From JBBQNJ01 sp038329845 (GTDB lineage: Bacteria; Planctomycetota; Phycisphaerae; Tepidisphaerales; Tepidisphaeraceae): a DNA stretch of 64,000 bases. The stretch lies in assembly GCA_038329845.1 (NCBI GenBank), contig JBBQNJ010000009.1, positions 15,899 through 79,898 on the forward strand. Direction: 5' to 3'. The position numbers and the translations under genes were made by a program. Below are positions 25,812 through 33,475 of this stretch, piece by piece. Under the pieces are notes generated by a model, which saw only the letters and a program-made list of their open reading frames with translations, searched no databases and had not been told where the DNA came from. Each line of letters begins with the position of its first letter. Position 1 is the stretch's first letter.

Positions 25812-26579
25812 TCAGGCGTTCTTGCCCGTCGCCGCAACCTCGGTGCCTTCGGCGACTTGGCCGTCCCCGCGGAACATCGGGCATTCCAAGCTCGTCAGCA
25901 GTTGATCCACCCAGGCGTTGGAGAAATTCCCTTTCTTCACCGATTCGAAGTAGTCGGCGTTGGATTCCTTGTGCGACTGAAGCCGCCCGAGCAGTTCGGC
26001 GGCGATCGCCTGGGGAACGACGACCAATCCGGCCGCGTCGCCGACGATCAAGTCGCCGGGATTGACCACCACCCCGCCGCAGCAGATCGGGAAATTGATC
26101 TCGCCAGGGCCGCGATGCAGCGGCCCGATCGGCGTGGTGCCGCGAGCGAAGACCGGCAGGTCCAGCTCCTGGATGCTCGGCAGGTCGCGCACCAGCCCAT
26201 CGACCACGAACGCCTGCACGCCGCGATGACGAGCCTTGGTCGAGATCAGGTCGCCCAGCACCGCGTTGAGGCGCGAGGCGCCGGCGTCGATGATCACCAC
26301 GTCGCCCGGCTCGAAGATGTCAAGCGACTTGTGAACCATCAGGTTGTCGCCGGGAAACACCTTCACCGTGCAGGCCGGCCCGCAAATCTGGTGATGCGGC
26401 GCCGTCAGCAGCCGGATATCCGGATCGACCGCGTAGAGCCGGTTGAGCAGGTCGGAAATATCCGGCGTGGGAAACTGTTTGAACTGCTCGGCGAGTTCGC
26501 GCGAAGGGCGCGGAAAATCGGTGCGGACGCGGAATCCAGGTCCGGCGTGAAGATGAGCGGATCGGGGTTTGCTGGCCAT
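25812..26579 (-). CDS. RraA/HMG-aldolase-like (4-hydroxy-2-oxoacid aldolase family) protein
   Basis: The 255-residue protein belongs to the RraA-like superfamily of Mg-dependent aldolases/decarboxylases. TPDISDLLNRL, GPACTVKVFPGDNLMVHKSL and GDVVIIDAGA are present, followed by the G-D...R-D active-site signature (VLGDLISTKARHRGVQAFVV then DGLVRD), then PGDLIVGDAAGLVVVP. Members cleave 4-hydroxy-4-methyl-2-oxoglutarate or related 2-oxoacids; substrate is unknown here. ATG 26579 is preceded by AAGGAG. It lies 23 bases after the DUF1932-type dehydrogenase gene, its likely metabolic partner. Confidence 0.85.
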   Translation of the reverse strand: MASKPRSAHLHAGPGFRVRTDFPRPSRELAEQFKQFPTPDISDLLNRLYAVDPDIRLLTAPHHQICGPACTVKVFPGDNLMVHKSLDIFEPGDVVIIDAGASRLNAVLGDLISTKARHRGVQAFVVDGLVRDLPSIQELDLPVFARGTTPIGPLHRGPGEINFPICCGGVVVNPGDLIVGDAAGLVVVPQAIAAELLGRLQSHKESNADYFESVKKGNFSNAWVDQLLTSLECPMFRGDGQVAEGTEVAATGKNA

Positions 26580-26602
26580 GACGACTCCTTGCGCCGGATT
26601 GC

Positions 26603-27526
26603 TCAGGCGCGGGTTAGGTTCATTGGGGACCTCGCCGGTGCCGTGCCGGCGAGAAATCCGTTCTCGGTACAAAATTGGATCAGCCCCGCGGCGGTCCACC
26701 CATCGGGCGGTGCCGGGGGAAACGTCTGTTGTGCCAAGGCCTCGTGCATCGCCCTGACCGCCGGGATCACCAGCGCGGTCTTAACGCATCGGGCCGAGGT
26801 CTCTTCCAGTTCGGCCATCTCCACGGCTCGGCGGACGGCGTGGCGGGCGTAGGTCGGGACCATGCGGTCTACCAACTCGCCCAACCCGGGGTAAATCCTG
26901 CGCGTCTGAGCCATAAAGGGTTCGAGCATGGCTTTGGAATCGGCCAATATCCCCAGCTCCAGGAACAGAGCGCACACGCCCTTGGAAAGCCCGGCCAGCA
27001 GCATCTTCATCGCCGAGGCGGCACCCGGCGTAGGGCCAAGCCGTTCGACCCGCATCCCCGGCTCGAAAAGCCGCCCGACCTCATCGGCGCGGGCACCGCT
27101 GACGAACAGGGTGGCGCTTCGAGTCAGATTCACCGCCAACCCGTTGATCGACGCATCGACGAAATCGACCCCCGCTCGCCCCGCCGCGACGTTGATGCGC
27201 TCGATGGCCTCGGGTCCGACCGAGTTGGCATCGACGTAGATCAGCCGCGCCGGACGCGATTTCACCGCGTCGAAGCACTCGTCGGCGACCACCTCGGCCG
27301 CGTCCGGAGTCACCAGGGAGATCAGCACGTCGCAACCCCGCACCACCGCCTCGAGCGAATCGACCGTCTCCAGCCCCAATTGCTCGCAGCGCCGCCGCGT
27401 TGCGCTGCCGCGATGCTCGACAGTGGTGATGACCCGGTGCCCCGCCGCCCGCAGTAACAACGCCACGGCGGCGCCCAGTTCACCGGGATACAACACGCCG
27501 ACCGTCGGTTTGGGATCGAGAGTCAT
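26603..27526 (-). CDS. NAD(P)-dependent 3-hydroxyacid/6-phosphogluconate-type dehydrogenase with DUF1932
   Basis: The 307-residue protein starts with a Rossmann fold (VGVLYPGELGAAVALLLRAA, in place of the usual GxGxMG). LVTPDAAEVVADE follows, and the catalytic-region FVDASINGLAVN (usual D.P.SGG) and K in AASAMKMLLAGLSKG. The C-terminal part fits DUF1932. Such enzymes oxidise beta-hydroxyacids or sugar acids and often pair with RraA-like aldolases. ATG 27526 overlaps the polymerase stop (ATGA), placing it firmly in the EPS operon. Confidence 0.82.
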   Translation of the reverse strand: MTLDPKPTVGVLYPGELGAAVALLLRAAGHRVITTVEHRGSATRRRCEQLGLETVDSLEAVVRGCDVLISLVTPDAAEVVADECFDAVKSRPARLIYVDANSVGPEAIERINVAAGRAGVDFVDASINGLAVNLTRSATLFVSGARADEVGRLFEPGMRVERLGPTPGAASAMKMLLAGLSKGVCALFLELGILADSKAMLEPFMAQTRRIYPGLGELVDRMVPTYARHAVRRAVEMAELEETSARCVKTALVIPAVRAMHEALAQQTFPPAPPDGWTAAGLIQFCTENGFLAGTAPARSPMNLTRA

Positions 27527-28947
27527 TGTGATCCTCGCGGGTTGGGGTGTTGATCCGTTCTCGCGCCCGGATCCCGCCGCGGAAAGCGGCGAACCGCGAT
27601 CTCGCTGACTTCCGACGCCGGCTCTTCACCCGGCTTGCAAATCATCGGCCACACCGTCATCCAGCCCAGGGCCAGCCATTGCGGCAGCAATTGCTCGTAG
27701 CTGGTCGTCAATGTCACCCCCAGCAGCCAGACGGCGGCGAACCCCATGAACACCACCCCGCGCCCGGCGACCTGCCAGGTCTTCAGCAGATACAACCCCG
27801 TGCCGAACAGCACGAGCATCCCGATGATCCCGGTGTCGTAGCCGTAGCTGAGGATCACGCTCCAGACCGCCTCGAGCCGCGCCGATTCGTAGATGGCGAC
27901 GGCGGTCATGCCCGGACCCATGCCCAGCAGGATCGTCCAGAAATCGCCGCTTACCATCAATTGCAGGCCCAGCCAGAGCGAGTTGGCGCGATCCTCCCAT
28001 GAACTGTTGCCCAGTTCCGACGCGCCGCCGAGTCGATCGGCCATCGCCCAGGTTGCGGCCCAGAGGACTGCGGGAAGGATGATCCCAAGCCCGGCGGTGA
28101 AGATGATCGACGTACGGACGGTGGCGCGGGCGCGGGTGAGCCAGATCACCACGAATCCCAGCAGCGCCAGCACCGTCAAGGCCGAATGTCCCGAGCGTGA
28201 GACCAGCATCAGCGCCAAGGCGCCGGCGGCGGCCAGGGCGAACAGCTTGCGTTGCCATGGCGCCGGCGCGGTGCGCAGCTTTACCAATCCCAGCAGCTCG
28301 GCGACCCAGAACAACACCCACGGCGCCAGCGAACTGGTCATCGCCGACGGCTCGGGAAACAGCCCGAAGGGCCGCTGGATGTAGCGAGCGATGATGTCGG
28401 CGTTTTCCTTGACACTGAGAAACGAAACGTTCTCGTACAGCTCGAGCATCGGAAACGCCCCGCCGGTCGAGAAGGCGTAGAACTGCCACGCTCCCACCGC
28501 CGTGTGCAGCAGCGTCGCCAGCGCCATCCCGGTGAGCATCGCCAGCGAATACCGCGGCGACCAGAGCTGCGCCGCCAGCATGGCGATGGCCGAGATCCCC
28601 CAGGCGATCATTGTCTTGAGGCTGACCATCGCGTCGCCGCGCCCGCTCGCCGCCACCCACAACGCCGACAGCGCCAAAGGCATCATCAGCATCGGGTAAA
28701 GGAAGAACGGACGGCGCGACCAGCTCATCATCAGCACCGGCAGCACCATCACCGCCGTGATTACGTTGCCAAGCTGGATCGCCGTGGCGTTGCCGATCGC
28801 CATGGCCGGATAAGGCAGAAAGCAGGCGAAGGCCATCCCGCCGGCGAGCAACGGCAGCCAGCGCGACGCATCGTCGGGATCGAGCCCCCGGGGCATCGCC
28901 CGCGCCGGCGTCGGCGGGAGCAGAGGTTGTCGCATCCGCGCAATCAT
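27523..28947 (-). CDS. O-antigen ligase/polymerase-like membrane protein
   Basis: The 474-residue protein has about 11-12 predicted transmembrane helices. A large loop contains YIQRPFGLFPEPSAMTSSLA, typical of Wzy/O-antigen-polymerase proteins where a conserved R/E/P-rich loop precedes SGH-type segments (here SRSGHSALTVL). It probably polymerises repeat units at the periplasmic face. ATG 28947 lies five bases after the glycosyltransferase stop; the frame is open upstream but that part reads as antisense-like Arg/Gly-rich sequence. Confidence 0.82.
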   Translation of the reverse strand: MIARMRQPLLPPTPARAMPRGLDPDDASRWLPLLAGGMAFACFLPYPAMAIGNATAIQLGNVITAVMVLPVLMMSWSRRPFFLYPMLMMPLALSALWVAASGRGDAMVSLKTMIAWGISAIAMLAAQLWSPRYSLAMLTGMALATLLHTAVGAWQFYAFSTGGAFPMLELYENVSFLSVKENADIIARYIQRPFGLFPEPSAMTSSLAPWVLFWVAELLGLVKLRTAPAPWQRKLFALAAAGALALMLVSRSGHSALTVLALLGFVVIWLTRARATVRTSIIFTAGLGIILPAVLWAATWAMADRLGGASELGNSSWEDRANSLWLGLQLMVSGDFWTILLGMGPGMTAVAIYESARLEAVWSVILSYGYDTGIIGMLVLFGTGLYLLKTWQVAGRGVVFMGFAAVWLLGVTLTTSYEQLLPQWLALGWMTVWPMICKPGEEPASEVSEIAVRRFPRRDPGARTDQHPNPRGSQ

Positions 28948-28952
28948 CGAGT

Positions 28953-30212
28953 TCACATCCACAAGGCGCTGGCCACGGCACAGGACGCCGTCGCGGCGGC
29001 GTTCGTCACCGCGTCGCCCGCGGCGCTGGTCGCGCCGCGATACCCGTCCATCGTCGCGGCCGCCATTCGGCTCCACGAGTAATAATCGCGGGCCGCATCG
29101 ATCGCCCGTGCGATCGACTGGCGCGATGCGCCCGATTCCAGCTCGCGCACCGCCGCGCTCAACGCCTCGGGAGTCGCGGCCGAAAAACTAGTCCCAATCC
29201 CGAAGCGCTCGAGTAAATCCCGAAGCCCTCCCACCTCCGCCGCCACCACCGGCGTCGAGTGCGCCAGGGCCATGAACACCACCCCGCTCTGGGCGCTGAA
29301 ATCGGCCGTGTACGGCAATGCGATGGCGCTATGGGACGCGAAAAGCGGGGCGATCTCTTCTTCGCCCAGGAACCGGGCCTCGAGGTTGATCTTGATCCCG
29401 CGCCGTCGAAGCGCCTCGATCCGCGGCATCACCTCGGTACGAAAATAGTCCGGTTCGATCGGCTCGCCGGCGATCGTGAACTCATAATCCGGCAACGATT
29501 CGGCCGCCCGCAGCAGCAAATCCAGCCCCTTGTTGCGGCGGATGCATCCGAAAAACAACAGCTTCTTCCACGACAGCCGCTCTTCCACGCTGATCGGCGC
29601 CGAGGGGTGATCGACTGTCCAGACCCCGTGCGGGGTGACATAAATCGGAGGATGCCGACCGTTCAAAAACCGCTTGAGCTCCTCGGCCAATCGTTCGGTA
29701 TGCACGAATAGCCCATCACACATCCGGGACGCCCGGCGGATATACAAATGCACCAGTTTCTTCGGTGTCAGCGGCGGATACGAATGCGGTACGATGTTGT
29801 GAACCGTGTAAAAAATCTTTTTCCCCTGCCGGCGAATCGCACGGAACAACGGCCCGGCAAGTGAAGGCGTCCACTCCTGAAAATGCACGATCTTGATGTC
29901 CGGACGAGTCGCCAGCCAGCGCGCGAAAAACAAATCGCGCCGGGGATAGTACGTCGCCCGGCTGAAAAACCAGTGCGCCGGCGTGCGGAACGACTTGCGA
30001 TGATGCAGGATCGGCAGAATCCGATGGATCGGATACGCATCACTCAGAAACGTCGGCGAGAGGTCCTGGCACGTCACCAGTTCAACATCCACGTCCCGAT
30101 CGGGATGCCGCGCCATCGCATGCATCAATTCCGACGTGTAACGAGGATGTCCCCCCAACGAGGATGGGGTGAACATGCAGAGAACCGGCTTTTTTCGGGC
30201 GGAATCACTCAT
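28953..30212 (-). CDS. GT4 family glycosyltransferase
   Basis: The 419-residue protein has a GT-B fold. The N-terminal glycine-rich loop is PSSLGGHPRYTSEL, and middle segments IVHFQEWTPSLAG and YTVHNIVPHSYP resemble acceptor-side motifs. The C-terminal nucleotide-sugar domain has KKLLFFGCIRRNKGLDLLLR and the AIALPYTADFSAQSGVVFMA region with the E/S-x7-E type signature, then TPVVAAEVGGLRDLL. It transfers a sugar onto the growing repeat unit in the cytoplasm. ATG 30212 lies two bases after the flippase stop, with GGAGATC upstream. Confidence 0.88.
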   Translation of the reverse strand: MSDSARKKPVLCMFTPSSLGGHPRYTSELMHAMARHPDRDVDVELVTCQDLSPTFLSDAYPIHRILPILHHRKSFRTPAHWFFSRATYYPRRDLFFARWLATRPDIKIVHFQEWTPSLAGPLFRAIRRQGKKIFYTVHNIVPHSYPPLTPKKLVHLYIRRASRMCDGLFVHTERLAEELKRFLNGRHPPIYVTPHGVWTVDHPSAPISVEERLSWKKLLFFGCIRRNKGLDLLLRAAESLPDYEFTIAGEPIEPDYFRTEVMPRIEALRRRGIKINLEARFLGEEEIAPLFASHSAIALPYTADFSAQSGVVFMALAHSTPVVAAEVGGLRDLLERFGIGTSFSAATPEALSAAVRELESGASRQSIARAIDAARDYYSWSRMAAATMDGYRGATSAAGDAVTNAAATASCAVASALWM

Positions 30213-30214
30213 CG

Positions 30215-31717
30215 TCAAGGGATCTCCATCAATGACGACGCCGCCATCAGGGGCGCCGAGGGTTCCAATTTCGACCGGCGAAACATCCGCATCCCGCGGC
30301 GGATCACGCCCTGGCGCAATTCCATGAAATCCAACCCCATCAACATGGTGCCATAAATCCCCGCACCCAGCGCAATCTGCACCCCCAACGCCGCAGCCCC
30401 CAATGTCCATCGAAACGGATAGAGCGCTACGGCCATCACGATGCAGGCCAATGCCACCCGTGCGGCGTCGCCAAATGGGAACGGCATGACGAGATAGCGT
30501 CGCCCGATCCAAACCGTCGCCACGATCGCCAGCACGTATGCCGCGATCGACGCGACGATCGCGCCGTTCAATCCCCACGCGGGGATCGCCAATAAGTTCA
30601 GTCCCACGTTCAGCACCGCCGCCGCCAGAACAATCCACACCTGGAGAATCGTTCGATGCACGAACTGAAACGCGGCGTCGAAATGGAACGCCTTCATTCC
30701 CGCGATGAACGTTCCCAGTCCCATCAGCGGCATGACCCGAAGCGCCGCTTCGCGGAATTCCTCGCCTAGAAAGCTGTGGGCGATGCCCGGAGTCAATACC
30801 GCCAGGCCCGTCACGCACGGGGCACCCACCGCCAGTAGCAGCGAGGCGTTGTGGCGCATCTGTTCCCGCGCCGCCGCCGGGCCTTCCTTTTCCCAGGCGT
30901 GTACCGCCAGCGGGAAGATCGCCATCGAAACAACGACCATGACGAGCATCAAGGTCTGAGAAGTAAAATCGACGGCGACCGACCACAAGCCCGCAGCGCC
31001 CTCCCCGAGCATTCCGGCGATCAAAAATCGGTCGCTGCTGAAGATCACCGCCGTGAGGGCCACGGTCATGGCCACGGGAATCCCATAATGGGCCAGGCGC
31101 CGCAAGACCTCGCGGTCGATGCGTGGGCGAATGCCCGCCCAGTCGCGCGGATAGGCCATCGCCGACGCCGCCAGCAGCCCGGCGCCCAGTCCGGCGAACG
31201 GTCCCCACCAGCCCCAGCCGATCCTCACCAGTGCCACGCCCAGCACGATCGCCACCCCCGAGCGGATCACCTGCATCCACATGTAGCGCCACGGCTGGAT
31301 CGTTCCTCGGGCATATTCACAGCACAGATCGAACGCCCCCTGCGCCGCCGTCAGGCCCCAACTGGCCAGGATCGCCCCACGCCAGACCGGCCCGATCGGC
31401 AGGCTCGCCACCAGGCCACTGATCACACCCAGCACCGCCACCACCACCAGCGTGCTACCGATCAGCGTTGCCTTCAGCCGGGTCACATCCGCGCTGTAGG
31501 CGGGCAAAAACCTGACCAGCGACAACCGCATCCATTGCAGCAGTAGCGAATTGAGCAACCCCGCCGTTGCCAGGACCAGGGCATATCGTCCATACTCCGC
31601 CGGATCGAGAAGCCGGCTGAATACCGGGATCATCAAGAATGCGACGATCCCCGGCAGCCCTCGCGCCAACAGGTAGATCGCAGTCTGCGATAGAGCATTT
31701 TTCCCGTCCCGACCCAT
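30215..31717 (-). CDS. Wzx-type polysaccharide flippase
   Basis: The 500-residue protein has 12-14 predicted transmembrane helices with the MATE/MVF-like layout of Wzx proteins: start NALSQTAIYLLARGLPGIVA, FSRLLDPAEYGRYALVLATA, and a repeated-half organisation. It moves lipid-linked repeat units across the inner membrane. ATG 31717 was preferred because AAGGGTGG is well spaced; GTG 31729 is in frame. It is the third gene of the operon. Confidence 0.88.
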   Translation of the reverse strand: MGRDGKNALSQTAIYLLARGLPGIVAFLMIPVFSRLLDPAEYGRYALVLATAGLLNSLLLQWMRLSLVRFLPAYSADVTRLKATLIGSTLVVVAVLGVISGLVASLPIGPVWRGAILASWGLTAAQGAFDLCCEYARGTIQPWRYMWMQVIRSGVAIVLGVALVRIGWGWWGPFAGLGAGLLAASAMAYPRDWAGIRPRIDREVLRRLAHYGIPVAMTVALTAVIFSSDRFLIAGMLGEGAAGLWSVAVDFTSQTLMLVMVVVSMAIFPLAVHAWEKEGPAAAREQMRHNASLLLAVGAPCVTGLAVLTPGIAHSFLGEEFREAALRVMPLMGLGTFIAGMKAFHFDAAFQFVHRTILQVWIVLAAAVLNVGLNLLAIPAWGLNGAIVASIAAYVLAIVATVWIGRRYLVMPFPFGDAARVALACIVMAVALYPFRWTLGAAALGVQIALGAGIYGTMLMGLDFMELRQGVIRRGMRMFRRSKLEPSAPLMAASSLMEIP

Positions 31718-31729
31718 CAGCCCAGCCAC

Positions 31730-31827
31730 CCTTTTTCAGCCCGCGTCCGGCTCGCCGCAAAATCCAGATCCAAATCTCGAATTTCAGATCTCAGATTTCA
31801 GCTTTCAAATCTCAGATCTCCCAATTC
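31730..31827. repeat. AT-rich degenerate repeat between sugar transferase and flippase genes
   Basis: The spacer contains overlapping variants of AAATCTCAGATTTCAG (for example TTTCAGATCTCAGATTTCAG at about 31783-31802, and TTTCAAATCTCAGATCTC). It is strikingly AT-rich for this genome and has partial dyad symmetry (AGATCT). A similar element lies near 8949-8968. Confidence 0.6.
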
Positions 31828-33402
31828 CTAATACGCTCCCTGACGTTTGATCAATGCCACGAACGTCTTGGCCAAAATATAGATATCCAGCCACGGCGAC
31901 CAGTGCCGGGTATAGAACTCATCCAGCCTCACCCGGTCGTCATAACTCACATCGTTGCGGCCCGAAACCTGCCACAGTCCGGTGATCCCCGGCTTAACTG
32001 TCGTGTAGCGCGGAAACGCCGAGCCGTAGCGCACGATCTCCGAAGTCACGATCGGCCGCGGTCCGACGATGCTCATGTCGCCGCGCAGCACGTTCCAAAT
32101 CTGCGGCAGCTCATCCAGACTGGTCATTCGCAAAAGCTTGCCCACCCGCGTGACCCGCGGATCGTCGCGCAACTTCTGATCCCGGTCCCACTCATCGCGG
32201 GCCCCCGCCACCCGCTCGAGGTAGTCGCGCAGAATCTTATCCCCGTCCACATGCATCGTCCGGAACTTCCAGGCGGTAAACATCCGCCCGTGACGCCCGA
32301 TCCGCTTATGTCCGAAAAACGCCGGCCCGCCGCCCCCGAGTTTGATCAGAATCGGAATAATGCAAAAAATCGGCAGAGTCATCGTCAAGGCGACGAGTGC
32401 CACCGTCAGATCGATGAATCGCTTGACGATTTGCAGCGTGGCCATCATCAGCCCGTTGCGCATCTCGATCCCGCTGAGCCGCCCGGTGTTTCTCGCCGCT
32501 CCCCAGAACGTCGGCAGCGTCGAGGCATCGCTTAGCACCAGCAGATGCGGCACCAGTTCGCTAAACGAATCCAGCAGTTCCGAAGCCTCGCCCGAGCGCA
32601 GTTCCGGCAGGGAAATGACCGCATGACGGATTCCCTCGGCCCGCACCATCGATCGAAGCGTGGCCGGATCATTGACAACAGGCATGATCGACGCCCGCAG
32701 GATGCCCTGGGGATCATTGATCAGGCTCGGCCGCAACCCGGATCGCGGACAATCCAGAAGAGTCTGCGCCAAGGTCGTAGCGCCATGCCCAACGCCAACC
32801 ACCAGGGTGGGGTATCCCCACCAGCGGCGCTGGGAGCATACCGCCCGGGCGACGGTCCGGAGCATCGGCACCAACGAGACCACCGCGGCCCACGCGAAAA
32901 AGCACCAAATCCCCAAGGGCCAGGAGACCATCGCGCCGATCCCCGCGGCCAACATCGCCAGCGTGGTGATCTGCGTGATCTGGCGCAGCTCCATCACCGG
33001 GTGAATCCAGATTTCCGAGTAAAGCTGGGTCAGCCAGTAGGCCGCCAGCAGGGGCAACATCACGATCGGCGCGCCCCAACCGTGCAACGGTCCTTGAACA
33101 CCCACCAGCCAGCGGGTCAAACTCTCGGCAATGATGCCCGCCAGCGCCAGGCCCACCACGTCGGCGATCACGATCGGCGCCGTGGTCCGAATCGCCCGCA
33201 GCATCCCCTGGCGGACGGTATGCAACGCCGATGTCCCGCCTTCGTGCATCAGATCATCGACAACGCCCGGCGACAAATCCCGACGCAGCAGCCCCACCAC
33301 CGCCGCCGGATCCGCTATGTGCGGCGACTGCATCAGTTGGTCCAGCGCATCGAGGCTCATGCCCACTTCAAGCTCGTTCTGAAAAACACCAGTCGCACTC
33401 AT
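31828..33402 (-). CDS. Polyprenyl-phosphate sugar-1-phosphate transferase (priming enzyme)
   Basis: The 524-residue protein has an N-terminal region with about four transmembrane helices (85-190) and a CoA-binding-like Rossmann domain. The C-terminal bacterial sugar transferase domain (about 325-524) has KRFIDLTVALVALTMTLPIF, then KRIGRHGRMFTAWKFRTMH, RMTSLDELPQIWNVLRGDMS, VGPRP and PGITGLWQVSGR. It starts repeat-unit assembly by transferring sugar-1-phosphate to undecaprenyl phosphate. ATG 33402 has GGAGGGAAG upstream; the frame is open 51 codons further. Confidence 0.92.
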   Translation of the reverse strand: MSATGVFQNELEVGMSLDALDQLMQSPHIADPAAVVGLLRRDLSPGVVDDLMHEGGTSALHTVRQGMLRAIRTTAPIVIADVVGLALAGIIAESLTRWLVGVQGPLHGWGAPIVMLPLLAAYWLTQLYSEIWIHPVMELRQITQITTLAMLAAGIGAMVSWPLGIWCFFAWAAVVSLVPMLRTVARAVCSQRRWWGYPTLVVGVGHGATTLAQTLLDCPRSGLRPSLINDPQGILRASIMPVVNDPATLRSMVRAEGIRHAVISLPELRSGEASELLDSFSELVPHLLVLSDASTLPTFWGAARNTGRLSGIEMRNGLMMATLQIVKRFIDLTVALVALTMTLPIFCIIPILIKLGGGGPAFFGHKRIGRHGRMFTAWKFRTMHVDGDKILRDYLERVAGARDEWDRDQKLRDDPRVTRVGKLLRMTSLDELPQIWNVLRGDMSIVGPRPIVTSEIVRYGSAFPRYTTVKPGITGLWQVSGRNDVSYDDRVRLDEFYTRHWSPWLDIYILAKTFVALIKRQGAY

Positions 33403-33475
33403 GGCTTCTTCCCTCCGGCCTGGGCCGGCGCTCCTTGAAAACTTCAACCCACGTCGAGATGACGACAATTCTCGC

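Noticed and set aside
24921..26852. Long plus-strand open frame (643 codons) across the ATP-grasp, aldolase and dehydrogenase genes
   Set aside because: The minus-strand genes have clear family motifs; the plus frame is Arg/His/Asp-rich low-information sequence.
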